64,000 nucleotides of DNA from Leptolyngbya sp. SIOISBB (GTDB lineage: Bacteria > Cyanobacteriota > Cyanobacteriia > Phormidesmidales > Phormidesmidaceae), in assembly GCA_010671905.1 (NCBI GenBank), contig JAAHII010000001.1, positions 5,952,001 to 6,016,000 on the forward strand, given 5' to 3'. The notes beneath the pieces were generated by a model, which worked only from the letters and a program-made list of their open reading frames with translations, was not told the DNA's origin and did no database searches. A program made the position numbers and the translations under genes. This document shows positions 27,259-36,192 of the stretch, one piece after another (the first letter of the stretch is position 1; each line of letters opens with the position of its first letter).

Positions 27259-27633
27259 ATGGGGCATGTAAATAATGCTGTTTATATCCAGTGGATGGAA
27301 ATTGGCAGAACTAAATTGCTGGCAGCAGTTGGGATGCCGACTCATGAAATCTTCAAGCAAGATGTTGCACCAATTTTAGTACAAACTAACATCACCTATA
27401 AATCTCCTTTGTACCTGAGCGATCGCGTTCACATAGAGATGTGGCTGTCGGAACTGCGAAATGCCTCTGCTATCATTCATTTCCAATTTTTCAATGGCCA
27501 GAGAACCCTTGCTGCTGAAGGTATTCAAAAAGGCCTCTTTGTGAACACAAAAACTATGCGGCCAAAGCGCTTGACCTCAGAAGAAAGGGCATCATTTTTA
27601 CCGTATTTAGATCTGGCTAGCGCTGCATCGTAG
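27259..27633 (+). CDS. Hotdog-fold acyl-CoA thioesterase, N-terminus damaged
   Basis: 124 residues starting directly at MGHVNNAVYIQWMEIGR, the central motif of 4HBT-type thioesterases. Family members carry about 15 residues before it, ending in an S-D-T-D box that supplies the catalytic Asp. Here the upstream DNA reads F-R-Y...R-F in another frame (from ATG 27206) and then breaks off near 27255, and no Asp is encoded in either frame. A small deletion with loss of frame is the simplest reading. Likely non-functional or altered. Confidence 0.75.
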   Translation: MGHVNNAVYIQWMEIGRTKLLAAVGMPTHEIFKQDVAPILVQTNITYKSPLYLSDRVHIEMWLSELRNASAIIHFQFFNGQRTLAAEGIQKGLFVNTKTMRPKRLTSEERASFLPYLDLASAAS

Positions 27634-27744
27634 AATCACTGACGGCAGCTGATTTGAAGCGTTAGGCAACTGTTAGATTTCTAGAAGATATCTCGCAGAG
27701 TATGTAGAGATTAGGTTGACTAAATAATCATTAGGCATCCAAAT

Positions 27745-28437
27745 ATGGAACCTAAAATCCTGACTGATAATCAGAAAAATATTTTGTCAGTTTTGCGATC
27801 GTCCGGTGTGGTTATTGAGTACTTACTCGCCACTAGAACCGCAACGGATGATGATGACTACTTAGCCCATCGCAGTACAGCCCTGCTCACCTTGAGCAAG
27901 ATGAAAAAAGATATTGATGATTATTTTTGTCGGCTTTTGCAAGACGAAGACTATCAGGACCGCAGCCGTGATGACTTCTTTGAAGTCTCAATAGAACCTG
28001 AAAAAATGTCTGGTCAACAGATCTCGATTAATGACTTTCTGGGCAGCTACTACTCTTTAACACGACGTAAAGCAGCCATCCGCGGCAGAACGCGAAACTT
28101 TCTAAACAGTTATTTTTGGGCAGGGCAGGAAGAAATTAAAGACAATATCGTCGATGTGCATAGCGAATTCGAGTCTCTAAAGCGCGGCTATGCTTACGCA
28201 TTTTTTGAGCCACCCTATTTTCTGAAAGGTACAGCACTAGAAAAAGAACATCTTTTCCATGAGGTGGAACGACTATTTTTGCAACGGTTTGATACCAGTG
28301 CGATCATTTGGCAATGGTCTGATGGTTGTTCAAACTTTTTTGATGCGGGTAGAGAATGGTGGGGAACCTATTTCTACACGTATTCGTTGCCAGGCGACAA
28401 TGCCATCGTGGGTATCGTCGCGTCTGCAACAGATTGA
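27745..28437 (+). CDS. Hypothetical protein, unrecognised
   Basis: 230 residues, no family recognised. It is acidic and rich in aromatic residues: helical N-terminal half (NILSVLRSSGVVIEYLLATRT, DDDDYLAHRSTALLTLSKMKKDID), then FLGSYYSLTRRKAAIRGRTRNFLNSYFWAG, and a C-terminus with WQWSDGCSNFFDAGREWWGTYFYTY. No signal peptide or membrane segment. It stands before the HipA-like kinase on the same strand, with 200 bp between; a functional link is possible but unproven. Confidence 0.7.
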   Translation: MEPKILTDNQKNILSVLRSSGVVIEYLLATRTATDDDDYLAHRSTALLTLSKMKKDIDDYFCRLLQDEDYQDRSRDDFFEVSIEPEKMSGQQISINDFLGSYYSLTRRKAAIRGRTRNFLNSYFWAGQEEIKDNIVDVHSEFESLKRGYAYAFFEPPYFLKGTALEKEHLFHEVERLFLQRFDTSAIIWQWSDGCSNFFDAGREWWGTYFYTYSLPGDNAIVGIVASATD

Positions 28438-28636
28438 CATCGAACAACGCTGTGCAGCTAATTCACTTGCGGAACTGGCCATGAAGGAGCTGTGAACTGG
28501 TCAATTCTGCTGGGATTTTAATGACGATACTGTTGGTCCTTAATGATCCTGAGACAACTGTTTCATCTTGAACAGTACCGATAATCCTAATATTGCCAGT
28601 GTTATTGTTCAGGGAGTAAAGGTCCATTCGCTGATT

Positions 28637-29437
28637 ATGAACGGGGCGCTCCCAACCTATCAAGCCTTACGGGTGATCTCCGCTAAGACGGGTGGAAGTT
28701 CGCGTCCTATTATCGTTGAAACGGATGCGGGCTATTTTTTTACAAAATTAAGAGGGGCTGCACAGGGCACATCATCATTGGTGGCAGAGATCATTGTGGC
28801 CAGGCTGGCTGAGGCTTTGGGATTATGGGTGCCGGCGCAAGCGCTGATTGTTATCGATGCGGGCATACCTAGTGAAAACCGTGAAGATGAATTTCTAGAT
28901 CTACTCGCTGCCAGCGGTGGCATCAATTTAGGATTTCAATATCTGCATGGAGCAAGGGATATCCGTCCCCAAGACATGGTAGCGATTGATGAGGATTTGG
29001 CCTGCCAAGTGCTCTGGCTTGATAGCTGGGTGATGAATGTCGATCGCACCGTCAAGAATCCTAATCTGATGTTGAGTCAAGGTCAGCTCTGGTTGGTTGA
29101 TCATGGTGCGGCGCTGCCCTTTCAGTACAGTTGGTCTACGGTCGTAGAAGAGTCGCCCCGCATGGCAAAGTATGCGATGCATCGACATATCTTTTGGGAC
29201 AAGGCACGTAATTTAGAGCTGTGGGATGACAAACTGGCTGCAAGCTTATCCGCTCAAGTGCTTCAGGATGCAGTGAATAAGATTCCGACTTGCTTTTTAC
29301 AGCCGCTCCTAAATTCAGGATCCTCTACCCAAAGGATTGAGCGACGCAGGCAAGCCTATGCTGCATTTTTGTGGAAGCGATTGAAGTTTCCTCGACCATT
29401 CATGGATCTGTGGCGGACTAACAACGGCAATTGCTAG
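28637..29437 (+). CDS. HipA-family kinase-like protein
   Basis: 266 residues from ATG 28637, chosen because related proteins begin just before the LPTYQALR-type segment; a TTG at 28568 would add 23 residues. The kinase-like region shows LWLDSWVMNVDRTVKNPNLM (catalytic Asp and Asn loop, N-V-D-R) and LWLVDHGAALPF (DFG-like Asp). The N-terminal SSRPIIVETDAGYFFTKLRG matches the nucleotide-binding lobe with its Lys. Relatives are often paired with a DUF3037 protein, which is absent here. A degenerate araC fragment begins 38 bp after the stop. Confidence 0.8.
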   Translation: MNGALPTYQALRVISAKTGGSSRPIIVETDAGYFFTKLRGAAQGTSSLVAEIIVARLAEALGLWVPAQALIVIDAGIPSENREDEFLDLLAASGGINLGFQYLHGARDIRPQDMVAIDEDLACQVLWLDSWVMNVDRTVKNPNLMLSQGQLWLVDHGAALPFQYSWSTVVEESPRMAKYAMHRHIFWDKARNLELWDDKLAASLSAQVLQDAVNKIPTCFLQPLLNSGSSTQRIERRRQAYAAFLWKRLKFPRPFMDLWRTNNGNC

Positions 29438-29474
29438 CGGTAGATGATAATTAACGTGATCTTGCAGTCCTCAA

Positions 29475-29655
29475 TTTTGACGATATTTCTCAGGTGTCAT
29501 GCGATCGCTACTCGCCAGTGCTGACTGACATGACTCTAGCTATTAAACCCATACTGAAAAGTGATTTCAGCGATTTCGGCGATCGCCAGCTCTGTCCCCT
29601 TCAACAGCTGCCTGATCTGCATCAATGCGCTATTTTGCTTAACCAAGCAGGCAAA
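29475..29655 (-). pseudogene. Degenerate araC 3'-end relic 1
   Basis: On the plus strand it reads TTTTGACGATAT, GTGTCATGC, CTGAC...GACTCTAGCTATTAAACCC, GCGATCGCC and CCCCTTCAACAGCTGCCTGAT. These line up in order with the 3' end of the intact araC gene (47098-47350). About 180 bp, with several indels, so no HTH frame survives. The most decayed of the four relics. Confidence 0.7.
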
Positions 29656-29735
29656 GTTTTCCAGTCTGATTGGGCTTGAATACTATATAGTTATGCAGCA
29701 TTGGATAGACGCTTCCAGCAGGATCTAGAATCACG

Positions 29736-30272
29736 ATGGCTTTCAGAGGTCACACACAGAATGACTCACAGGCTATTGTGTCGCTCTTTACGTCTGTGTT
29801 CGCACAGTCTGAAGGAGAAGCTGAAGGGACGTTGATTGGCCAGTTGGCCCAAGATCTGCTTGAGAAGACAGATGAGCATGATCTGTACTGCTTTATCGCA
29901 GTACAGAGTAACCAAATAATGGGCTCCATCTTTTTCAGTCGGTTAGATTTTGAGAACGGCATAGAGGCGTTCATCCTAGCGCCGGTGGCTGTACATAGTG
30001 ACCATCAAGGGCAAGGCATCGGTCAGGCTTTGATCAACCATGGCCTAAGTGCACTCAAGAGTAGGGGCGTAAGTGTTGTGCTGACCTATGGAGACCCAGG
30101 ATTCTACCAGAAGGTCGGTTTCCGCAGCATTGCACACGCAGTCATAAAAGCCCCCTTCGCACTTTCTCAACCAGAAGGCTGGCTTGGTCAATCTCTATTG
30201 GATGATTCTATTGAGACATTGTCTGGCCAGTGTGCGTGTGTTGCAGCCTTGAGTGAACCCAAATACTGGTAG
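29736..30272 (+). CDS. GNAT acetyltransferase (YhbS-like)
   Basis: 178 residues. Motif A is LAPVAVHSDHQGQGIGQALINHGL, followed by VVLTYGDPGFYQKVGFR, which is typical of the COG3153/YhbS group. Start ATG 29736. The acceptor is unknown. It lies between araC relic 1 and the MarR gene. Confidence 0.9.
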   Translation: MAFRGHTQNDSQAIVSLFTSVFAQSEGEAEGTLIGQLAQDLLEKTDEHDLYCFIAVQSNQIMGSIFFSRLDFENGIEAFILAPVAVHSDHQGQGIGQALINHGLSALKSRGVSVVLTYGDPGFYQKVGFRSIAHAVIKAPFALSQPEGWLGQSLLDDSIETLSGQCACVAALSEPKYW

Positions 30273-30451
30273 TACGTCCATCGTGGGGAAGAGACATCAC
30301 CCTTCGTGGCAGCGGGCAGTCACAAGTCGTTCATCGTACACAAAGTTATTTTCCGCTGCTGCATTCACCGTGCTCTTTCAACACCGACTAGCCTGCTCAA
30401 CCCGTCATTGAGACCGTGAAATTGAAGTTAGCGGATGAATCATCAGCCTAG

Positions 30452-30473
30452 AATAGTTAATGCGTTAACTATT
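30452..30473. promoter_or_regulatory. Candidate MarR operator 1
   Basis: Perfect inverted repeat: AATAGTTAA (30452-30460) and TTAACTATT (30465-30473) around TGCG, 27 bases before the marR-like start. The same structure recurs at 31000-31021 before the next gene. Confidence 0.7.
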
Positions 30474-30499
30474 GAACTGAGAAATCAATCTGCATCGCC

Positions 30500-30967
30500 A
30501 TGCCTGATTCGTCTTCAAAGGCTGAATTTCTCCAGCAATGGCATCATGCCCTTGCCCCTTACAACATTGGATACAAGGTCAAACTCGTATCCCAATTGAT
30601 GTATCGAGATTTCCTAGAGCGGCTAGAGCCCTATGGACTAACGCCATTCCACTACCTCGTTCTCTGTTGTTTGTGGGAAGAGGATGGACTGTCAACCTCT
30701 GGCATTGCCGACAAACTTAAACAGCTGGGGGCAACCCTAACCGGAGTTGTTGATCGGATGGAAAAGCGCGCCCTGGTCTACCGAGAGCGTGATCCTGACG
30801 ATCGCCGGGTGATTCGCATCTGGCTCACTGAGGAAGGCAAGCAGTTAATGAAGACGCTGCCAGCCATTGGTGCGGAGACCATTGAGCGGGCCACCACAGA
30901 CATGTCGCAGGCTGATCGAGAAGTTTTTTCAACGCTCTTGGAGCAAATTGTCCGCAATATGACCTGA
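30500..30967 (+). CDS. MarR-family transcriptional regulator
   Basis: 155 residues. The winged helix reads LTPFHYLVLCCLWEEDGLSTSGIADKLKQLGATLTGVVDRMEKRALVYRERDPDDRRVIRIWLTEEGKQL, with the family wing D-x-D-x-R-x-x-R-I. The N- and C-terminal helices form the dimer domain. An inverted repeat sits just upstream and a near-copy of it lies between this gene and the membrane-protein gene at 31126, so it probably represses both. The ligand is unknown. Confidence 0.93.
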   Translation: MPDSSSKAEFLQQWHHALAPYNIGYKVKLVSQLMYRDFLERLEPYGLTPFHYLVLCCLWEEDGLSTSGIADKLKQLGATLTGVVDRMEKRALVYRERDPDDRRVIRIWLTEEGKQLMKTLPAIGAETIERATTDMSQADREVFSTLLEQIVRNMT

Positions 30968-30999
30968 GCATTTCAACGTTCAAAGTGAGAGCCACGACA

Positions 31000-31021
31000 A
31001 ATACTTAATATATTGACTATT
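31000..31021. promoter_or_regulatory. Candidate MarR operator 2
   Basis: AATACTTAA (31000-31008), TATA, TTGACTATT (31013-31021): identical layout to 30452-30473 with only two arm mismatches and a different 4-base spacer. It lies about 105 bp before the membrane-protein gene. Confidence 0.65.
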
Positions 31022-31125
31022 CATGTATTGGCCATTAGTGTATTGATTAAATCCGGATCCTGCCTTCCTCTCGGGCAGGATTGGAACTTGCGTGATTTAA
31101 AGGAAACCTATTTTCGGAGTTGAAA

Positions 31126-31656
31126 ATGCCAAAGATAAGTATTCAGCAGAAAAACTGGTTGCTGACCGCCCATATCGGCTTTGCAGCGCTTTGGAGTGGG
31201 GCTGTCTTGAGTATGTTTCTCTTGTCGCTGCGCAATACGCAAGCTTCCAATGCGGAGGCGCTTTATGCGCTTAACTCGGCGATTAATCTACTGGATGATT
31301 GCATCGTGATTCCTGCGGCAATTGGCTCAGTGCTGACGGCAACGCTACTCTGCTTCACCACTAACTATGGGTTCACAAAGTTCTACTGGGTGATCTCAAA
31401 GTGGTTTTTGACAACTGGACTCGTGACATTTGGTACGTTTTGGTTATTTCCTTGGGGCAATCGAGCAGAAGCGATCGCTGCACAAGAAGGGTTGCAAGCG
31501 CTCACGAATTCTGTCTATTTGTTTGACGCCAAAGGCGTTTTGGTCGGTACTTTAGTCCAGGTGTTTTTGCTTGTCGTCATCATTGGCATCTCGGTGCTCA
31601 AGCCTTGGGGCAGGAGAGCCAGTACCTTGAAAAAACAAACTAATACCAGTGATTAG
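31126..31656 (+). CDS. Integral membrane protein (DUF2269-like), likely MarR-controlled
   Basis: 176 residues from ATG 31126, preceded by CGGAGT. Four predicted membrane helices: LLTAHIGFAALWSGAVLSMFLL, CIVIPAAIGSVLTATLLCF, WFLTTGLVTFGTFWLF and LVGTLVQVFLLVVIIGISVL. The layout resembles DUF2269 or YndJ-type small membrane proteins; this is a weak recognition. The adjacent MarR gene and shared operator sequence suggest it is the regulated effector of the pair. Confidence 0.75.
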   Translation: MPKISIQQKNWLLTAHIGFAALWSGAVLSMFLLSLRNTQASNAEALYALNSAINLLDDCIVIPAAIGSVLTATLLCFTTNYGFTKFYWVISKWFLTTGLVTFGTFWLFPWGNRAEAIAAQEGLQALTNSVYLFDAKGVLVGTLVQVFLLVVIIGISVLKPWGRRASTLKKQTNTSD

Positions 31657-31773
31657 ACCCTATTGATCGTGCTGTAATTCGCTCTGAGTAGACTGTCTAC
31701 ACATGATGAATCGCGGCTCTGCTTAGAATTAACGGTAAGCATCGCTGATTTATCCGTGAGGGATGACCTTTTT

Positions 31774-32815
31774 ATGAGGCTACTCATTATTGGTGGAACC
31801 CGGTTTCTCGGGCGGCATTTAGTCGAGGTGGCGATCGCTCATCAACATGAGGTCACCCTGTTTAATCGAGGGCATCATTCATCAATGGCATGCCCCAATG
31901 TGGAAATGATCCGGGGCGATCGCCATGCCGATTTGGATTTACTTCAAGGTCGCCAATGGGATGCGGTCATCGATACCTGCGGTTATCTTCCCCGTGCGGT
32001 CAAAGCCTCTGCAGAGGCGCTGGCAGATGCGATCGAGCACTACATGTTGATTTCCAGTATGTCTGCTTATGCGGATCTCAGTGTTGCCGGTATCGATGAA
32101 ACCGCCCCATTGGAGCGGCTCACTGCAGCGCAATTGCAGACAGCCAACGCGATCGATACCTCGGGTCAAGTTTCTGCCATGACCTACGGCGAGCTATATG
32201 GCGGGTTAAAAGCGTTGTGTGAGCAGACCGTTGAGGACGCGATGCCTGGCCGATCAATCATTCTGCGCCCAGGATTAATTGTCGGGGCCGGGGACTATAG
32301 CGATCGCTTTACCTATTGGGTCGTGCGGGTTGCTCGGGGAGGGGGAGGTGTTAGCGCCAGGGCAGCCCCAGCGATATCTCCAGCTCATCGATGTTCGGGA
32401 TCTCGCGGCATGGGCTATCACTTGCATAGAAGCCAGGACAACAGGTGTTTTCAACGTGAGTGGAAGGCCTGGTCAGTTGACGATGACGTCTTTGTTGGAA
32501 CAATGTCGAGCAGTCAGCCACAGTGATGCCTGCCTGACCTGGGTAAGCGATGAATTTCTGCTGCAAGAACAAATCGCGCCCTGGAGCGAAATCCCTCTCT
32601 GGATACCCGAAGCAATGCGCGAATTAAAGGGTTTTATGTTCTTAGACTGTCGTAAGGCATTGACTGCGGGACTGCAGCTTCGCCCAGTGGGGCAAACCAT
32701 TCAGGATGTTTTAAGTTGGTACAAAACTCATCGCCCTCAAGAAAACCTGAAAGCAGGGCTTGATTTTGATAAAGAACGACATTTGCTGGATGAATGGCAC
32801 GAAATTCAGAAGTAG
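31774..32815 (+). pseudogene. NAD-dependent epimerase-like protein, frameshifted
   Basis: The frame from ATG 31774 encodes an atypical short-chain reductase/epimerase: nucleotide loop GGTRFLGRHLV, RGDRHADLDLLQGRQWDAVIDTCGY, SSMSAY and YGGLKALCE. After RVARG the frame is lost in a G5 run at 32341-32345. Deleting one G joins it to EVLAPGQPQRYLQLIDVRDLAAW and the remainder to a stop at 32815, giving a complete protein of about 346 residues. So a single extra G separates two otherwise intact halves. Real decay or a homopolymer error are both possible. Confidence 0.85.
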
Positions 32816-32838
32816 GAACGAATCTAGGTATCATCAAT

Positions 32839-33023
32839 TTTTACGATAGTTGTTGGGGCTATATCAGGGACTTCTCGAAAGTCCTTGCTGAAGTGGCTTT
32901 GGCTATGAATGCACACCGTAGGGCAATGGCCGCGATCGCCCCTTGTCTCCCCTTGAACAGAGGGCTGAAGTGAAATTGACTAATCTCCGCGCCTTCAGTT
33001 AGTTCTGCGAATTTGGTTGATGG
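32839..33023 (-). pseudogene. Degenerate araC 3'-end relic 2
   Basis: The plus strand shows TTTTTACGATAGT, CTTCTCGAAAGTCCTTGCTG, AAGTGGCTTTGGCTATGAA, AGGGCAATGGCCGCGATCGC, then a deletion and AACAGAGGGCTGAAGTGAAA and GACTAATCTCCGC. Each block matches the 3' part of the intact gene at 47093-48016 in the same order. About 90 bp of the middle is missing. Confidence 0.8.
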
Positions 33024-33380
33024 TGCATTTTTGAATCCTTTTAAGGCATTCAGTGAAGAGGTGACTATACTAAGGTCATCTATCTAACTGATCCATCCGT
33101 GAGGCGTGGGTCGATGTTGTTTCATTAGTTCCTGTAAGTAGCAGAGCCTAATCAAACCTTAAAACCTATCGCTGATTTCGACTCCGCTCAATCAGCTGGA
33201 TCATCGCTTGGATAAGACATCGAGGGGGGAACGGAGTCGTAAGTCTTTCAGACTAGCTGTGCCTACGCAACGCGTCTCCGTGAGGAGAAAACCCGTCTAC
33301 ACAATAATTGCGCTTACCTACTTGGTTGGATAATGGGACCGCACGATTAGCTAAGGTCTATTCAGTAAGGAAATAGCAAA
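33024..33380. other. Intergenic region
   Basis: No gene is seen. At 33178 the motif TTCGACTCCGCTCA and, about 45 bases on, CGGAGTCG form a loose inverted repeat; a related motif occurs at 52111-52188. Confidence 0.4.
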
Positions 33381-33977
33381 ATGAGTCATCCGATACAGTG
33401 TAAATGTGGGTGTCTTAAGGGTAGTGTCGCTGATGTCAAAACCGCTAATCGGGTTGTTTGTTATTGCCGAGACTGTCAAGCATTCGCTCACTTTTTGGGA
33501 AATAGTGGTGACATCCTCGATCGTCATGGCGGAACAGACATTGTTCAAACGCTCCCCAAAAATATCTCTTTCACTCAAGGGACTGAAGTTTTAGCCTGTA
33601 TGCGACTGACTGAAACTGGCTTGCTACGTTGGTATACCACTTGTTGCAAAACGCCAATCGGCAATACGTTACCCAGCCATAAAATGTCTTTCGTTGGTCT
33701 TGTCCATAACTGTTTAGAATCGTCCGAAATCACCCTGAATGATTCCTTTGGATCAGCCCGCATCTATGTTCATACAAAGTATGCCAAGGGGGAGTCAAAA
33801 CCAAAGTCAGCAGGGTTGATGGCAACGGTTATCCGCAATCTGGCTAGGGTTTTGAGGGCACGAATTGATGGCACCTATAAACAGACGCCTTTCTTTTGGG
33901 TGGACTCAGGAGTTCCCATCGTTAGCCCAAAAATCCTGAGTCATCAAGAATACCAAGATGTTATGGATGTCATCTAA
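33381..33977 (+). CDS. DUF6151/GFA-like zinc-binding protein
   Basis: 198 residues. Cysteines are arranged as in glutathione-dependent formaldehyde-activating-like proteins: CKCGCLKG near the N-terminus, CYCRDCQAF, and a later CC-KTPIGN. They would bind structural zinc. The sequence SHPIQCKCG...RVVCYCRDCQAFAHFLG fits the DUF6151 family. Biochemical role unknown. Confidence 0.8.
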   Translation: MSHPIQCKCGCLKGSVADVKTANRVVCYCRDCQAFAHFLGNSGDILDRHGGTDIVQTLPKNISFTQGTEVLACMRLTETGLLRWYTTCCKTPIGNTLPSHKMSFVGLVHNCLESSEITLNDSFGSARIYVHTKYAKGESKPKSAGLMATVIRNLARVLRARIDGTYKQTPFFWVDSGVPIVSPKILSHQEYQDVMDVI

Positions 33978-34161
33978 CAAAGTCCTGTACCGAAACGACC
34001 TTTGATACCACCATGATCGCACTGGAGCCGCCGCCTGGAAACTGTCGAGAAGTGCCCGTCGACTTTGGCATAAACGATAGAGTGTTTAAGCGTGCCTAAA
34101 GATTAGAGCCTCCCCGAATCACGGGCGTAATAATGGGCTCAGCAGTGAGGGAGTCTTAAGC

Positions 34162-35073
34162 ATGCGGGAGCGATTCGAGCAGCGATCGCCAAAGGGAAGG
34201 ATTAATAAGTGGTGGCTGATGGGAGCGATCGCCACTCCGGTCTTTCTCGGAATGGTGGGGTGGTTGTGGCTACTTCCTGAGCGCCGTCTTCAAATAGATG
34301 AGGGTCGCCGATCCCTCAACGAAAGCGCCCCCCTGGTTCACCCCCATCGTGCAGCCTCGATCAGTGATCTGGGCACGATAGCAGCGGTTGCTGCTGGAGT
34401 CTTCTTATTATTCAAGTTCCGCATGGCCAAAAGCAATGCCGAGACCCGAGACCTCAGCGGTGCCGACTTTTGCGGGGCTGACCTTAACGGTGCTGACTTT
34501 TGTGGGGCTGATCTCAACCGTGCTGACCTCAACGGAGCTAACCTCAGTGACGCCAACCTTAGTGGTGCCGACCTCAGTGGTGCCAACCTTAACGGAGCTG
34601 AGCTGAGCGGTGCCAACCTCAGCGGTGCCAACCTCAGCGGTGCCAACCTCATCAGTGCCAACCTGAATGGGGCTGACCTCAACAAGGCTGGGCTCAGATA
34701 TGCCAACCTCAGCGGTGCCAACCTCAGGTATGCCAACCTCAGTGGAGCTGACTTCAACTGTGCCAACCTCAGTGGGGCTGACCTCAACTGTGCCTTAATC
34801 ATCGATGCCAACCTCAGCGATGCCAACCTCAGTGGGGCCTTGCTATTTTTTATTAATTCACGAGAAGCTCTCAATCTTGAGCCGTTTCAACTAAAGGCTC
34901 AACCTTCGCCTTTTTTATGTAATGTTGCTCTGCCGGCTTATGCCCAACAACCCCGTGTGAATCCCAATCGCGACTGCGATCGCATTCCTCAACTCTTGAG
35001 TGCCCGCTATGATATTTCACTCGAAGAGGCACAAGGGATCGTCGATGAAGCGCGACAACATCGCTGGGACTAG
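34162..35073 (+). CDS. Membrane-anchored pentapeptide-repeat protein
   Basis: 303 residues. A basic N-terminus leads into a membrane helix (about 18-39), then a second hydrophobic segment (about 70-86). About 26 pentapeptide repeats of the A(D/N)LSG type run from 97 to 227, forming a right-handed quadrilateral beta-helix. A C-terminal tail ends DRIPQLLSARYDISLEEAQGIVDEARQHRWD, which looks like a small helical domain. The DNA is a 15-base quasi-tandem repeat, and the long minus-strand frame over it is a mirror artefact. Common in cyanobacteria; function usually unknown. Confidence 0.9.
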   Translation: MRERFEQRSPKGRINKWWLMGAIATPVFLGMVGWLWLLPERRLQIDEGRRSLNESAPLVHPHRAASISDLGTIAAVAAGVFLLFKFRMAKSNAETRDLSGADFCGADLNGADFCGADLNRADLNGANLSDANLSGADLSGANLNGAELSGANLSGANLSGANLISANLNGADLNKAGLRYANLSGANLRYANLSGADFNCANLSGADLNCALIIDANLSDANLSGALLFFINSREALNLEPFQLKAQPSPFLCNVALPAYAQQPRVNPNRDCDRIPQLLSARYDISLEEAQGIVDEARQHRWD

Positions 35074-35103
35074 CCAATTGAGAGGAACCAGAGTTAGTCA
35101 TTG

Positions 35104-35235
35104 ATGCGATTCTTCAAGCTGAAGTGACTTTGGCTATTGAACTCGCACTACAAGGCAATTTCTGCGATCGCCCCCATCCTCTTCAACAACTGCTGGATCT
35201 GCTCGATGCTGTTGCACCTAGCCAAGTAAGCTCGT
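35104..35235 (-). pseudogene. Degenerate araC 3'-end relic 3
   Basis: TCAAGCTGAAGTGACTTTGG, CTATTGAACTCGCACTACAA, GGCAATTTCTGCGATCGCCC and CTTCAACAACTGCTGGATCT run in the same order as the intact araC 3' end (about 47140-47240). AGCCAAGTAAGCTCG near 35220-35234 then matches the position where the other relics also end. It begins 31 bp after the pentapeptide gene. Confidence 0.8.
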
Positions 35236-35300
35236 TTTTTCGTCTGAGTTACCAGGCAAATCATGGATGACGCCCTTATCAGGGGGAGTACCGGTCAAAA

Positions 35301-35475
35301 GTGATGGATAACACCCTCCATTCCCAGAATTAACTATCAGATCTGCTGTTTAACACTCCAAAATCATGGAGTTAGACAGTAAAGTTGCGATATGAGCTCT
35401 TCAGGATTGAGGTTTATTCATCAGATCTGCTACGTGACTGCAGGAAAATGAGGCATTATCCCGCAGATCTGACTT
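35301..35475 (+). repeat. Dispersed repeat family 4, copy 1
   Basis: About 175 bp sharing GATGGATAACACCCTCCATT, CCCAGAATTAACTATCAGAT, CATGGAGTTAGACAGT and repeated CAGATCTG palindromes with 41483-41680. It lies upstream of the NUDIX gene; the other copy lies upstream of the first cassette gene at 41715. Confidence 0.8.
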
Positions 35476-35571
35476 TGGATATATAGCTAAGCATCTGTTC
35501 GTGTGCATTTAACGGACATGACATGGCTTTGATTCATCTTTCCGTCTCATATCTGAAATAGAGGGAGTCAA

Positions 35572-36192
35572 ATGGAAGACCTTTGGTTGGCGTGGGCCAA
35601 ACGATTGCAAAGCATTGCATCAAACGGATTGCTCTTTTCGTCAGATGAGTACGACCGTGAGCGCTATCGTGAAGTCGCGGATATCGCCAATCGAATGCTA
35701 TCTACACTCGGAAGCGTACCAGTTGGGCGAATTGAAGCATTAGTGTCCGATTTTGCGAGTGGTTACGCAACTCCCAAAGTCGATGTTCGTGGTGCTGTGA
35801 TTTGCGATGACCGAATATTGTTGGTCCGTGAGGCAACTGATCGATTGTGGACGCTCCCTGGTGGATTTGCGGAAGTAGGCTGTTCTCCCGCCGAAAATGT
35901 CGAGAAGGAAATTTGGGAAGAAGCGTCGATTCGGGCCAAAGCTAAGTCCGTTTATTGCATTAAACATAAGGCTAAGCACAACTACGATCCAGACATTCGC
36001 GACTTCTACAAGATTTTCTTCATCTGCGAGGGGCTCGAAGGTGATCCGGAGCCAGGAGCCGAAACCACAGACGCAGGATTCTTCAGCTTAGAGGCGTTGC
36101 CACCACTATCGACAGATCGGGTACTTGAGAGCGATCTGCTGGCAGCGTTCCGATTCAAGAGGGACCCACAGCCAATCATGGAATTTGACTAA
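35572..36192 (+). CDS. NUDIX hydrolase with N-terminal helical domain
   Basis: 206 residues. The N-terminal region (about 1-60, WLAWAKRLQSIASNGLLFSSDEYDRERYREVADIANRML) matches the Nudix_hydro_N domain seen in ADP-ribose pyrophosphatase-like enzymes. The Nudix box is GGFAEVGCSPAENVEKEIWEEASI; the usual Arg-Glu is Lys-Glu, while the metal-binding EE pair is kept. Hydrolyses a nucleoside diphosphate linked to another group; the substrate is not evident. No HIP1 octamer inside, and it is flanked by repeats, suggesting acquisition. Confidence 0.92.
   Translation: MEDLWLAWAKRLQSIASNGLLFSSDEYDRERYREVADIANRMLSTLGSVPVGRIEALVSDFASGYATPKVDVRGAVICDDRILLVREATDRLWTLPGGFAEVGCSPAENVEKEIWEEASIRAKAKSVYCIKHKAKHNYDPDIRDFYKIFFICEGLEGDPEPGAETTDAGFFSLEALPPLSTDRVLESDLLAAFRFKRDPQPIMEFD

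Noticed and set aside
29494-29679. 61-codon plus-strand frame
   Set aside because: It lies over the araC relic on the opposite strand and reads a decayed gene in antisense.
32279-32526. Two overlapping frames interpreted as separate genes
   Set aside because: They are the two halves of one epimerase-like gene joined by a single-base correction at the G run.
34338-34874. Long minus-strand frame with LRLAPLRSAPLRLA repeats
   Set aside because: It is the reverse complement of the pentapeptide-repeat coding DNA and only mirrors its 15-base periodicity.
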